A stretch of DNA of 64,000 bases, taken from positions 1,302,001 to 1,366,000 of the forward strand of contig OZ006973.1 of assembly GCA_963931085.1 (NCBI GenBank). Reading direction: 5' to 3'. The DNA is from UMGS1994 sp944386155 (GTDB lineage Bacteria; Bacillota; Clostridia; TANB77; CAG-508). The stretch's first letter is position 1, and every line of letters begins with the position of its first letter. This document shows, one piece after another, positions 9,018 to 17,899 of the stretch. Made by a program: the position numbers and the translations under genes. The notes under the pieces were generated by a model. That model did no database searches and was not told the DNA's origin. It worked only from the letters and a program-made list of their open reading frames with translations.

Positions 9018-9860
9018 TCATATACTATCATCTTTTCCTTCCAAATCTATATGTATCATTCCTTCTGCACAATCACAAAAGATTAATTGTTCACCACATT
9101 TAGAACAAGCTTCATGGCTACACATTTTCAGATGATATTCACCTAATTTAGCTATACAATGAGGACAATATTTAAAACCCATATATAAAAAATCTCTTTT
9201 GTCTCCATATTTTATTCTTTCAAAATAATTTCCATTTTTATCATAACAATAATTAAACTCTTGCATTTCAGCTATTTCTTTTTTGAACTTCTCTAGTTCT
9301 TTTTTATTAAACTCAATTCCTCTAAATACATAAAAATCTTTTGCTTTTTTCAAACAATCTTTGTAATAGTATTCATTATCTTTCCATATTTTTATTTTTC
9401 CTTTTGTAGTTTTTCTATGTATTATGGAATATAATTCTACTAATTTACAAAATTTCTTTTTAATATCAATAGAATTGTATTTAACTTTATAGTGAATAAA
9501 TTGGTTTCTTATTTCCCCACAACTAAGTATAAAATCTTTCTGTTCTGTTGATATAAAATTAGTTTTTAAATTTAATAATCGTTGCACAGATTTTTGAAAA
9601 GAAATTGTTTTAGAATCAGAAGAAAATGGTGTATCAATATTTTCATATATAAGCACATCACTTGTTCTTCTTAATGCCTCTTTTAAAATTAATTCCAAAG
9701 ATTGAACCAATAATATAAATCCAGTTTTCCAAAACAATTTGGTTTCTAAATCTGCTTGTCCTTCTTCATGTCCATCATCTAAATTAGCTTTATTATAATA
9801 AAATAAAGCATTATTTAAAAAATCATATGAATTTTCTAATAAATCTAACTGTAAATCCAT
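9018..9860 (-). CDS. HEPN-domain protein with C-terminal zinc-binding tail
   Basis: This is a 280-residue protein. Residues 1-150 are helical and contain EIRNQFIH, giving R118-N119-x3-H123, the R-N-x3-H signature of HEPN ribonucleases and toxins. An upstream conserved-looking helix (FWKTGFILLVQSLELILKEAL) is typical of HEPN folds. Residues 232-264 hold CPHC, then C247 and H249, CSKC (252-255) and CDC (262-264): enough ligands for two zinc knuckles, perhaps for RNA or protein binding. A defence or toxin role is inferred from the motif and from the island context. No antitoxin gene is adjacent. The ribosome binding site is weak (AAAGAGTG). Confidence 0.62.
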   Translation of the reverse strand: MDLQLDLLENSYDFLNNALFYYNKANLDDGHEEGQADLETKLFWKTGFILLVQSLELILKEALRRTSDVLIYENIDTPFSSDSKTISFQKSVQRLLNLKTNFISTEQKDFILSCGEIRNQFIHYKVKYNSIDIKKKFCKLVELYSIIHRKTTKGKIKIWKDNEYYYKDCLKKAKDFYVFRGIEFNKKELEKFKKEIAEMQEFNYCYDKNGNYFERIKYGDKRDFLYMGFKYCPHCIAKLGEYHLKMCSHEACSKCGEQLIFCDCAEGMIHIDLEGKDDSI

Positions 9861-10103
9861 TTTTTTACACTCTTTCTATAAATTACTATTTATCTAATTC
9901 TAATTAGATCGTATTTTATTGATTTTATAAATATTTTTTAAAAATTTTGTATTATATATTTCAAGGTGTATTTTTTGCCCTTTACTTTGTATTTAAAGAA
10001 TTTTATTTATTTTTATAATACATCTTGTTAACAATTATAGCATAATAATTGCAGTTAACTCAATATTGATTTTCCCCCCATAGGTATTCCAGGTGAAAAG
10101 GCA

Positions 10104-11301
10104 ATGGCTGGAAGTGTTAAAAAAAGAAGAAAGAATAGTTACAGATTAGTTTGCCTTGCAGGATATGACTTGCAGGACGACCGATTAGGAAAGCCAAAAC
10201 AATATACGGAACTAAAAAAATACTCAAATAGAACTTGTTAGATTTGTAGCTGATGTTCAAAATGGTATTATTATTGAAGGAAAATCTCTTAAATTTTCTG
10301 AATTTACAGAAATATGAAGAAGAGATTATGCTTCAAAAGAACTTATGCCTTCAACATATAAAAGATATTGTAGAATGTCAGAAATAAGGATCCTTACCTA
10401 CTTTGGACATTTTTATATTAACAAAATAAAACCTACAGATATTATGCAATTTTATGATTTATTAAGTAGAGATACATAATTAGTTAGAAATAATAATAAT
10501 AATAATAATAATAATGTTAAGAAAACTTTAAAACCTTTATCTGATAAAACAATATTAGAGCATCATAGACTACTTTGCTCAATGCTACACAAAGCTATAT
10601 ATTGGCAATTACTTGCATCTAATCCAGCAGAAAAAGTTCAACCGCCTAAAGCAATGAAACCTAAAAGAAGATATTATTATGATGAGCAATGTAAAATACT
10701 ACTAGAAAATCTAACAGAACTTGGTGAAGAACAAATTAAATACAAAGTTGCAATCATCTTAACAATATTTACTGGTGTAAGACTTGGTGAGCTTATGGGA
10801 TTAGAATGGCAAGATGTAGATTTCAAAACTGGTATAGTAAGTATAAATCGTTCTAGTCAATATTTAGCAGACAAAGGTGTATTTACTAAAACACCAAAAA
10901 CAGAAAGTTCTATTAGAGAAGTAGCAATTCCTGATTTCGTTGTTTCTTTGCTTGAAGAATATAAGTTATGGTATGATGAGCAAAAATCATTCTACGGCGA
11001 ATTATGGACAAATTCTAATAGGTTATTTGTACAAGCTGATGGCAAACCTATGCACTCTTCTACAATTAGCAAATGGTTTATAAAATCTGTAGCACAAATA
11101 GAATTACCTGTAATTAACTTTCATGGATTAAGACACACAAATGCTACACTTTTAATATCATAAAATATTGATGTAGCAGTAGTAGCAAGATTAGGGCATG
11201 CACAAATTGCAACAACATTTAAATTCTATGTACACCCTATTATTTCTCATAATAGAAATGCAGGAAATGTATTACAAAACTTGCTACTACAAAAAAACTA
11301 G
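10104..11301 (+). pseudogene. Tyrosine integrase (site-specific recombinase), inactivated
   Basis: The frame opens MAGSVKKRRKNSYRLV, the N-terminal arm of Tn916/phage-type integrases. It shifts frame near 10210-10225 and then continues as IELVRFVADVQNGIIIEG. It is further broken by TGA at 10315-10317 (where the family has Trp), TAA at 10477-10479 and TAA at 11161-11163. The catalytic residues are still readable: R in GVRLGE, HGLRH, LGHAQIATT and the Tyr in FKFYVHP. The longest intact piece is 10582-11163. Once it would have excised or integrated the island; now it is dead unless supplied in trans. It reads towards the tRNA-like att scar 270 bases downstream. Confidence 0.88.
10489..10515 (+). 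repeat. (AAT)9 trinucleotide repeat inside the integrase pseudogene
   Basis: Nine perfect AAT units lie in frame with the integrase remnant and would encode nine Asn between the core-binding and catalytic domains. This is probably slippage after loss of selection. Confidence 0.85.
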
Positions 11302-11530
11302 TCTAAAATCTTTTTTTAAATTTCACTAAAGTGATGTAAAAAGTCATTAAATTTTTCACGATAAAAAAAGTAAAAGAATACTAAATATAAAATTAGCTTT
11401 CCCATAGTCTTTTACTGAAAATTTATTAGAAATATCAATGGTTTTTGAGGATTTCTTCCCCAACTTTTCCCCAATTAGACATAATAATGCTATTTTTAAA
11501 CATTATTGTAAACTGATTGAAGAACATAAA

Positions 11531-11562
11531 AAATCGCTACAACTTAGATAGCTGTAACGATA
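11531..11562. terminator. Hairpin before the tRNA-like scar
   Basis: ATCGCTACA and TGTAACGAT form an imperfect stem around TTAGATAGC, with T-rich flanks. It lies between the integrase remnant and the attachment scar. Confidence 0.4.
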
Positions 11563-11569
11563 TATTCTT

Positions 11570-11619
11570 TGGTTGCGGGGGGGAGGTAAGACTCGAACTT
11601 ACGACCTTCGGGTTATGAG
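11570..11619 (-). other. 3' half of a tRNA-Met-like sequence, likely attachment-site scar
   Basis: Read on the minus strand the sequence runs from the anticodon loop CTCATAA (anticodon CAU) through CCCGAAGGTC. It then continues through a T-arm GTAAG-TTCGAGT-CTTAC and an acceptor end GCAACCA. The 5' half of the tRNA is absent, and the C-run before GCA is about five bases longer than a normal acceptor stem allows, so it is not a working tRNA. Integrases of this class use tRNA 3' ends as att sites, and a dead integrase lies 270 bases away. The intact tRNA and the other att copy should be at the far end of the island, outside the window. Confidence 0.6.
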
Positions 11620-11629
11620 TTATTAAAAA

Positions 11630-12046
11630 TTATAAATAACTAAACAAAAACTTATACACTTTTTCTATTTCTGTAACATTTAATTCTATTTCACATTTTT
11701 TAGATTTATTATGTGGATTTACATCTTTAAATATAACTCTATCTATCTCTCCATTTTTTGACCTAATATTAATTCCATAATGGCAACATGCATTTCTTAA
11801 ATGTTTTATAAATTCTTTAGTATTTTTTTCAAAATCGACATGATATGTATTATATATTTTTTTACATGTTAAATTGTTATCGCTTATTGGTTTTTTACTA
11901 ATATTTCTATTTTCTTTTATTAATATTAATGCACTTATAAAATTTGTAAATAAACCTGTGAATTCATATCCTTTATTTGCTATTATAATATTTAAATTAT
12001 CATTATTCCTTTTCAAAAAATCTTTAACTTGATCTTTATATTCCAT
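11630..12046 (-). CDS. HEPN-family protein (pEK499_p136-like)
   Basis: This 138-residue protein contains HLRNACCHYGI, giving R84-N85-x3-H89, the HEPN ribonuclease signature. The following NIRSKNGEIDRVIFKD resembles the pEK499_p136 HEPN group (helix, motif, then a short beta segment). Proteins of this group often act as toxins or RNA-cleaving defence components. It starts 12 bases after the stop of the 57-residue gene upstream, with GAGGTGAG before its ATG, so both are probably one operon. It ends 10 bases from the tRNA-like scar. Function is inferred from the motif only. Confidence 0.6.
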   Translation of the reverse strand: MEYKDQVKDFLKRNNDNLNIIIANKGYEFTGLFTNFISALILIKENRNISKKPISDNNLTCKKIYNTYHVDFEKNTKEFIKHLRNACCHYGINIRSKNGEIDRVIFKDVNPHNKSKKCEIELNVTEIEKVYKFLFSYL

Positions 12047-12058
12047 AATTTCTCACCT

Positions 12059-12232
12059 CTACCATCTCTCTAACTCATCTTCATAATAAGAATCTACAAA
12101 CATACCATCATCTAAAGAAACAGTATATAAATCTCCATTAATATCTGTAATATATCCTTCTTGTTCTCTATATTTTACTTTAACTCTATCTCCAACATTA
12201 AATTTACTTTCACCTGAATCAAAGAACCCCAT
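12059..12232 (-). CDS. 57-residue protein, SH3/KOW-like
   Basis: Found by hand translation: it starts MGFFDSGESKFNVGDRVKVK and ends at a TAG at 12059. The block FNVGDRVKVKYREQEGYITD with LYTVSLDDG looks like a small SH3/KOW barrel, as in short proteins that bind RNA or protein. AGGAGGAAAAAT precedes the ATG. It lies 12 bases upstream of the HEPN gene in the same orientation, so it could be a partner or antidote, but nothing in the sequence proves that. Confidence 0.6.
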   Translation of the reverse strand: MGFFDSGESKFNVGDRVKVKYREQEGYITDINGDLYTVSLDDGMFVDSYYEDELERW

Positions 12233-12353
12233 ATTTTTCCTCCTATTATTTTACATTTTTCTATTTTTTGTAATTATATCAGCATTGTGTTTCTTTGTAA
12301 AATATAATATAGTATATTTATAAAATTATTTTCTAATTATGGAGGATATTCAT

Positions 12354-12563
12354 ATGAAGTGTAGAAAATGCGGAAGTGAAAACTGCCAAGTAATAAATGA
12401 AGTTCATACTACTGGATCAGACTTTTCAGCATCTCAAGGATGTTGTGGATATATTTTATTTGGTCCTTTAGGAATCCTATGTGGCGTTTGTGGGCAAGGA
12501 AGACAAACACACAATACTCAATACTGGGTTTGTAATAACTGCGGGAACAAATGGAGATTATAA
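12354..12563 (+). CDS. Small zinc-ribbon protein
   Basis: This is a 69-residue protein. CRKCGSENC at the N-terminus and CNNCGNKW at the C-terminus form one zinc ribbon split by a Gly/Cys-rich hydrophobic insert (GCCGYILFGPLGILCGVCGQG). I chose the ATG at 12354 because TATGGAGG sits 8 bases before it; an upstream ATG at 12339 overlaps that site. The stop overlaps the start of the next gene (TAATG), so the two are translationally coupled. Proteins like this are often membrane-linked and of unknown role. Confidence 0.75.
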   Translation: MKCRKCGSENCQVINEVHTTGSDFSASQGCCGYILFGPLGILCGVCGQGRQTHNTQYWVCNNCGNKWRL

Positions 12564-12934
12564 TGAATAAAAGTGATTTAATATGGATTAAGCTCATGGA
12601 ATTTGGACATAGATTAGGATGTCATCAGATGGAAGAACGTAGCTTTCATTTTAAAGGATACCAGTTTCCTGTATGTGCTAGATGTACAGGTGTATTTGTT
12701 GGAGAAATAATTGCAATTATTTTATTGATTTTAGGAATAAAAATAAATCTCTTTATATCTATAGCACTTTTATTAATCATGGGCTTTGATTGGTTTATAC
12801 AATATATAAAACTATTACCTTCTACTAATATTAGAAGATTAATTACTGGAACTTTCGGTGGAATTGGACTTACATTTATTTATTACTATGTAATTGTATT
12901 TATAATAAATTTTATAATTTCTTTTATAAAATAA
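12563..12934 (+). CDS. DUF2085 membrane protein
   Basis: The protein has 123 residues from the ATG at 12563. GCHQMEERSFHFKGYQFP, then VCARCTGVFVGE, is the signature of DUF2085, with a CHQ and a CxxC in the first third. It is followed by about three membrane segments. I prefer this start to the ATG at 12551 because it overlaps the upstream stop (TAATG) and has GGAG 8 bases before it. The gene is co-transcribed with the zinc-ribbon gene and ends at a hairpin terminator. The cellular role of DUF2085 is not established. Confidence 0.82.
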   Translation: MNKSDLIWIKLMEFGHRLGCHQMEERSFHFKGYQFPVCARCTGVFVGEIIAIILLILGIKINLFISIALLLIMGFDWFIQYIKLLPSTNIRRLITGTFGGIGLTFIYYYVIVFIINFIISFIK

Positions 12935-12966
12935 AAATACTAAAACCGTTGGTTTTAGTATTTTTT
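12935..12966. terminator. Bidirectional terminator
   Basis: AATACTAAAACC (12936-12947) pairs perfectly with GGTTTTAGTATT (12951-12962) around a GTT loop, with T-runs on both strands. It serves the DUF2085 gene and the convergent 350-residue gene. Confidence 0.85.
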
Positions 12967-12979
12967 ATTTTAGTTAAAA

Positions 12980-14032
12980 TTATTTTTTTATATGATTCTC
13001 TTTCAGGTATTTTTTTGGATACATTAATAAAACAATTCCAAATACAATTATAATTAAAGCAAATAATATAGAAAAAACAATCCCTGATATGAAAATAGTA
13101 AATAAACTTAAAAGTATTGCTAATCCAAATGATTTAAGTGTTTTCATGTACTTTTTCAAAAAAGTTGATTCTGATATAATCTCTTCTTTCTTAAAAAGCA
13201 ACTTTGATGAATAAATAAAATCTTCTTTGAAATCATTTACAATATTTTGATTTGCTAAATTATTAGTTTTCTCTGCTATTAATTTATCTTTTTTTCTATC
13301 ATATACTAATTCATATGTATATTTACTATCAATTTCATTCCAATTTAATATAACATCTTTAGCTAGTACCTCAAGTATATTATTATTCGAATCTACAAAT
13401 ATCAAATATGGATAAAGTGTCTTTAAAGAATATCCAGATCCATTTAAAATAAATATCTTTGTTTTTCCTACTAATGTAAATTCAATTTTTTCTTTTGTTT
13501 TAGTTAGCTCTTTTAATATTTTTCCAGAATTATCTTTATTATATTTACTGTTATCAGTCTCTTTAATCTCTTTCTTTATCTCTTCTTTATTTAAATAACT
13601 ATTTGCTAAATTTACAAATTCGATGTTTGAAGATCCCCTCATTTGAAATAAAGCTGAAGCTTCTTTTCCTTTTTCATTAATATAATTCACATTAATATAA
13701 TTCTCAAAACCTGATTGATTGGGCACAACAAAGAATCCAGTTATTTTATTATTATCAAATATTTCATTTTTTCTTTTCTTATATATAATAAACTCTTTTT
13801 TTGATAATGAAAATCTTAATCTTTCTGGAAAGTCTTTCTTATATATGCAATAAGCTATTATTAAAGCAAATAAAGAAATACCACTTAATATTACAAAAAA
13901 CAAATTTTTAAATATAATACAAAGTACTATAGCTATTACAAAAGCTATAAAAAAGCACACTATAGCATCTTTAATTTCTTCTTTATCTACTTTTGTATAA
14001 ACATTTATTTGATTATCTTCTATTCTTATCAT
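12980..14032 (-). CDS. Membrane protein of unknown function with two pairs of TM helices
   Basis: This 350-residue protein has membrane segments near 24-45 and 47-64, a soluble middle of about 220 residues, and two more segments near 300-335. The middle starts RLRFSLSKKEFIIYKKRKNE, which resembles the strands of a PH-like domain in bacterial membrane proteins. I recognise no specific family. AAGAAAGG precedes the ATG. It is separated from the upstream 155-residue gene by a terminator, so it is probably expressed separately. Confidence 0.6.
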   Translation of the reverse strand: MIRIEDNQINVYTKVDKEEIKDAIVCFFIAFVIAIVLCIIFKNLFFVILSGISLFALIIAYCIYKKDFPERLRFSLSKKEFIIYKKRKNEIFDNNKITGFFVVPNQSGFENYINVNYINEKGKEASALFQMRGSSNIEFVNLANSYLNKEEIKKEIKETDNSKYNKDNSGKILKELTKTKEKIEFTLVGKTKIFILNGSGYSLKTLYPYLIFVDSNNNILEVLAKDVILNWNEIDSKYTYELVYDRKKDKLIAEKTNNLANQNIVNDFKEDFIYSSKLLFKKEEIISESTFLKKYMKTLKSFGLAILLSLFTIFISGIVFSILFALIIIVFGIVLLMYPKKYLKENHIKK

Positions 14033-14080
14033 AATAAAATTTTACCTTTCTTATAAACTAAAAAAGTTACTTAAAATAAT

Positions 14081-14110
14081 ACTGTGAATGTCTTCTTCAA
14101 CATTCACAGT
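14081..14110 (-). terminator. Terminator after the first 155-residue gene
   Basis: ACTGTGAATGT (14081-14091) pairs perfectly with ACATTCACAGT (14100-14110), 6 bases past the stop codon on the minus strand, followed by T-rich sequence. Confidence 0.75.
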
Positions 14111-14115
14111 TTAAA

Positions 14116-14583
14116 TTATTTTTTAACAAAAAAACTCTTAATTTTTTTCCAAATCCTTATATACCATTGATCTTCTTTTACTTCAACAAGTTGAGTATTA
14201 ATAGAATTTTCTTTTATTTCTTCTACTTTTTCTTTTTTAGTAGTAGTTACATTATTTTTAAATAAATTATCTGGATTATATTTTTCACGTAATTCTTGTT
14301 CCTCTTTATCTAATCTTTCTTGTTCTTCTTTTAATAATCTATTTTTTTCTTCTTTTGATACAATATACTCTCTATATATTAATGCTAAAATAACTTTTGT
14401 ATCTTGCTTAATTGTATCATCCCAATGTTCATTACTAAAATCAATATTTGCTTTATAATCCTTATCTGAATTATTTTGTAAAAATTGCATAAATTTTTCA
14501 GGAATTCTATTTATTATTTCACTCTCGCTATGATTTAATACTTCAATAACTTCTGCAACAGCTTGTTTATCAATTTCTTTCAT
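14116..14583 (-). CDS. 155-residue protein, paralogue of the gene at 17900 (copy 1)
   Basis: Hydrophilic and helical, it has a Glu-rich coiled-coil stretch near 75-105, then REKYNPDNLFKNNVTTTKKE, and a C-terminal basic aromatic tail (WYIRIWKKIKSFFVKK) that could bind a membrane. The copy at 17900-18367 has the same length, the same central block (REKYNPDNIFKNNVTTTKKE) and the same type of tail, but a diverged N-terminus. Each copy sits 16-17 bases downstream of a larger unknown gene, which suggests a dedicated partner such as a chaperone, adaptor or membrane tether. I know of no function. Confidence 0.62.
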   Translation of the reverse strand: MKEIDKQAVAEVIEVLNHSESEIINRIPEKFMQFLQNNSDKDYKANIDFSNEHWDDTIKQDTKVILALIYREYIVSKEEKNRLLKEEQERLDKEEQELREKYNPDNLFKNNVTTTKKEKVEEIKENSINTQLVEVKEDQWYIRIWKKIKSFFVKK

Positions 14584-14600
14584 ATTTTTTCCCCTTCTTA

Positions 14601-15779
14601 TTAAATTTCCATGCCAGCACTATCTTTACTCTTATTTGCTTCTCTTGAATTTTCTATTATTGACTGCATAGTTGCTCGAAGTTCCTTATCACTCACATTT
14701 TCATAAACTCTCTTCAAATCATCTACTTTAACTATTCCCATTATTTCCATCATGTGTGCATCACTTTTACTAGTTGTTCTAACTAAATCTAATCTTTCTA
14801 CAACTTTTTGCAATTCTGGATTAGTTTTTGCAGCATCAAATAATGTCTCTCTAAATTCTGAGCTTTGTGTGGCTGATATATCATATACTTCTTGAATAGC
14901 AGCTGCTCTCTCTTCTTCTGTTTGTTTAGCATATTCTTCTGCCATATAATCAGTATATCCCATAAGATGTCCAGGTCTATATTGTGGTGGGAAATTAGGC
15001 ATTACTCCTCTTTTTGTTTGACCATCGGTATGTCCACTTAAACTGTAACAAACTGGTACCGGATTACTAACAGCATCTTTTCCCATATTTTCTTTGATTA
15101 TTCTCCCTTTCCCAAGTGCTAATAATTTACTACTTATACTTTCTTGTACACTATAATATTCTGTTGCTAAATCTGCTCCTCTTTCCAAAGTAGTTTCTCT
15201 AACAGGACTTGTCTTCCAAGTTACACCATTTCTACCAATAGCTTCAAAAGCATCTCTTACACTATCTATTCTAGCAGCAGTATCAACGCTAACATCTTGC
15301 GAAACATCTCTTGATTGAATTTCTAAACCATTACTATTAAATATATTAAATCTAACACCTGTACTAGCAAATGTATTATCTCTAGTTTGATCAATATAAT
15401 CTCTACTCTCGGCTACTATAAAATCTCCTCTACCTTCGCCTATAGAAAAAACTTGCTCTATATCACTTTTCGATACATCAACATCACTTCTTCTAACATC
15501 TGTTTTATGTCTAACTGATAAAGTTCCATCTTCTCCTACTGTATATACATTATCAGGTCTGATTCCATTATTTCCAGTGTAATCACGTTGTCCTAATATT
15601 CTTCTAGCAGTTTCTTCTATTTCGTCTCTCCCACTATTTTGAAGACTTTTTCCGTTCTTTTCTTCTATATCTCTTGCAACTAAAGAACAGATTTGTCTAA
15701 CTGCTTCAGGATTTTCTCTAAATCTTTTATCTAATCCCTTTTCTTCTAATAATGTCATAATTAAATCATTATAATCCAT
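14601..15779 (-). CDS. 392-residue protein of unknown function, partner of copy 1
   Basis: The protein is hydrophilic with no membrane segment or signal peptide. The N-terminus (residues 1-70) is helical; the middle is rich in Asp, Ser, Thr and Arg and looks like beta structure (DNVYTVGEDGTLSVRHKTD). A distinctive segment is CYSLSGHTDGQTKRGVMPNF with YRPGHLMGYTDYMAEEYAKQ around 250-290. Codons are richer in AGA/GAT/GTT than average but not foreign. It shares no obvious homology with the metallopeptidase-like genes, yet like them is followed at 17 bases by a 155-residue gene. AAAGGAG precedes the ATG. Confidence 0.58.
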   Translation of the reverse strand: MDYNDLIMTLLEEKGLDKRFRENPEAVRQICSLVARDIEEKNGKSLQNSGRDEIEETARRILGQRDYTGNNGIRPDNVYTVGEDGTLSVRHKTDVRRSDVDVSKSDIEQVFSIGEGRGDFIVAESRDYIDQTRDNTFASTGVRFNIFNSNGLEIQSRDVSQDVSVDTAARIDSVRDAFEAIGRNGVTWKTSPVRETTLERGADLATEYYSVQESISSKLLALGKGRIIKENMGKDAVSNPVPVCYSLSGHTDGQTKRGVMPNFPPQYRPGHLMGYTDYMAEEYAKQTEEERAAAIQEVYDISATQSSEFRETLFDAAKTNPELQKVVERLDLVRTTSKSDAHMMEIMGIVKVDDLKRVYENVSDKELRATMQSIIENSREANKSKDSAGMEI

Positions 15780-15963
15780 AATTATTTTCTCCTTTGTATA
15801 TTTTTATTTTATCCTATAAAACTATAATTACATATTTTCCTATAAATTACAAGTATCTACTATAAATTAAAAAAAATGTTTAAAACTAATATTTAATAAC
15901 TTAAAAAATATTTAATTCTAATTTTTTATATTTTACACTGTTCGTTCAATTTTTCTTTTAATA

Positions 15964-16013
15964 AAAAAACTAATTAATTAAACTTAATATAAGTTCATTA
16001 ATTAGTTTTTTTA
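15964..16013. terminator. Bidirectional hairpin between the ABC exporter and the 392-residue gene
   Basis: AAAAAACTAATTAAT at 15964-15978 pairs with ATTAATTAGTTTTTT at 15998-16012. It ends transcription from the ABC gene on the minus strand, so the downstream pair needs its own promoter in 15780-15960. Confidence 0.7.
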
Positions 16014-16034
16014 TAATGTTTATACTTTTTCTTT

Positions 16035-17810
16035 CTATTTTAGCTTTCCATAATACATATCTTTGAAGATACCTTCTTTTTCTATAAGCTCGTTATATTT
16101 ACCTCTTTCTTCTATCTTTCCTTTATTTAAAACTATTATCTCATCACAGTTCTTTAAAGTAGTTAATCTGTGAGCTATAGAAATTATAGTAGTATTATGT
16201 GCTTTTTGTAATTTTTCTATCTCATTTTGTATATGTTTTTCTGACGTATTATCTAATGCTGATGTTGCTTCATCTAATATTAATATTTTTGGTTTTCTTA
16301 AGAAAATTCTTGCTATAGCAATACGTTGTCTTTGCCCTCCTGATAAATTATTTCCACCTTCTGATACCATTGAATTAAATTTATCTGGAAGCCCATTTAT
16401 ATAATCATATATGTATGCTTTTTTAGCTGCATCTTCTACTTCTTCCATTGTTACTTCTCTATCTAAACCATAACAAATATTTTCATATATAGTACCTGCT
16501 ATTAAAAATGGAGATTGAGGGACTAAAGCAATTATATTAGATATATCTTTTCTAGTAAGTGATGATAAATCTTTTGAATCTACTATAATTTCACCGTCAC
16601 CTTTTTCTAATTTGCTAATAGCTTTTATTAAAGATGATTTACCACATCCTGAAGGACCAGCAATTCCTAAAAACATACCTTTTTCAATATTTAAATTAAA
16701 GTCTTTTAATATAACTTTATTTTTATCTTCATTATAATAAAAATTTAAATTCTTAATTTCTACTATATTTTCATTTTGTTTATGTTCTTTTCCTTCTGCA
16801 AGTTCTCTATAAGAAAAGTCATTTTGTATTTCTACCATTTTAAAGAAATCAGTTGCTAAAACTGTGCATTCTGAAAGTTCATCAAATATTCTATGTAATT
16901 CTTCTAGTGGTTTTGTAAGTTGTGTAAAACATAAATATGCAGTTAAAACACTACCAACAGATATAACATTTTTAGTTGCAAGATATGTAGAAATTCCAAT
17001 TATTAAAACTGTAAAAAATGCTTGATTTATAAATTTTAAACAATCATATAAAGCCATTGCTTTATGGTGTTTCATTTCTTTTTTTCTTAAAAATTCTGAT
17101 TTTGCATCAAATCTATTAGTTTCAAAATCAACACTATCGCTTATTCTAATAACTTCAATTCCATTTATAAGTTCAACTATCGTTCCATCCATTTCAGATT
17201 TACTTTCTAAAAGTTCAACTCTTATTCCCTTTTGACTACTTATTTGTTTAAATACAATAAATACTCCAAATGGAATAACAAGCATCATTGGAAGTGCAAG
17301 TACTACTGGAAGTGTTATAAATATAGTAATAATAGCAGCTATACTATTAAAAACAGCAGGCGCAAAGTCCATAAATAATAATTTTTCTAGTTTTACTGTT
17401 CCTTCTAGACATCTATTCATTCTACCATGTATGTTTCCAGTCATATTTTCTCTAAAATATGCAAGTGGTGCCATAAGCAAAGATTTTATTACCATACCTC
17501 TTGCATTTTTTTCTGTTCTAGTAGCAGTATCTTCTACCATTACTCTTCTTATTATTTTTATTACTTCATTTACTACATTTACTACTAAAATTAATAATAA
17601 AAATGGGATTACTTTTTGAAAAGCCACTTCATTTTGTGTTAATATATCATCTGTTAACCATCCAATCGCTTTTGGGGTTATTTGAGTTAAAGCAGCTGAT
17701 ACAATCATGATTACAATTATTATAATAAATGTAATTTTCTGTCTTTTATTTAATAACTTATATAATTTCATTAGTACACTTTTCAAAGAATTGTTCTTGT
17801 TCTTTTTCAT
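16035..17810 (-). CDS. ABC exporter (membrane domain fused to ATPase)
   Basis: The protein has 591 residues from the ATG at 17810; an ATG at 17825 overlaps the GGGGAGGG ribosome binding site and is less likely. Residues 1-310 form an ABC_membrane domain with six segments. Residues 345-590 form the ATPase with Walker A GPSGCGKSS, Q-loop VPQSPF, signature LSGGQRQR, Walker B ILILDEATSALD and the switch His in IAHRL. It is a half-transporter expected to dimerise and export a lipid, drug or peptide; no peptidase domain is present. It lies 89 bases downstream of the protease-like operon in the same direction. Whether it exports a product of that operon is open. Confidence 0.93.
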   Translation of the reverse strand: MKKNKNNSLKSVLMKLYKLLNKRQKITFIIIIVIMIVSAALTQITPKAIGWLTDDILTQNEVAFQKVIPFLLLILVVNVVNEVIKIIRRVMVEDTATRTEKNARGMVIKSLLMAPLAYFRENMTGNIHGRMNRCLEGTVKLEKLLFMDFAPAVFNSIAAIITIFITLPVVLALPMMLVIPFGVFIVFKQISSQKGIRVELLESKSEMDGTIVELINGIEVIRISDSVDFETNRFDAKSEFLRKKEMKHHKAMALYDCLKFINQAFFTVLIIGISTYLATKNVISVGSVLTAYLCFTQLTKPLEELHRIFDELSECTVLATDFFKMVEIQNDFSYRELAEGKEHKQNENIVEIKNLNFYYNEDKNKVILKDFNLNIEKGMFLGIAGPSGCGKSSLIKAISKLEKGDGEIIVDSKDLSSLTRKDISNIIALVPQSPFLIAGTIYENICYGLDREVTMEEVEDAAKKAYIYDYINGLPDKFNSMVSEGGNNLSGGQRQRIAIARIFLRKPKILILDEATSALDNTSEKHIQNEIEKLQKAHNTTIISIAHRLTTLKNCDEIIVLNKGKIEERGKYNELIEKEGIFKDMYYGKLK

Positions 17811-17899
17811 TTTATCCCTCCCCATTTTTTCACACTACCTTCAATATTATACCATATTTCCTACTTTATGTAAACAATTCTTTTCTTTTTAATTTATCA

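Noticed and set aside
10489..10515. CRISPR-like or promoter-type repeat
   Set aside because: It is a simple AAT triplet run within a coding remnant, without spacers or dyad symmetry. I saw no CRISPR array elsewhere in the window.
11570..11619. Functional tRNA-Met gene
   Set aside because: Only the 3' half exists, the acceptor strand has extra C residues and the upstream side does not supply D-arm or 5' acceptor sequence.
16035..17810. Peptide-exporting ABC protein with leader peptidase
   Set aside because: No C39 peptidase domain precedes the membrane part, and no double-glycine leader peptide gene is adjacent.
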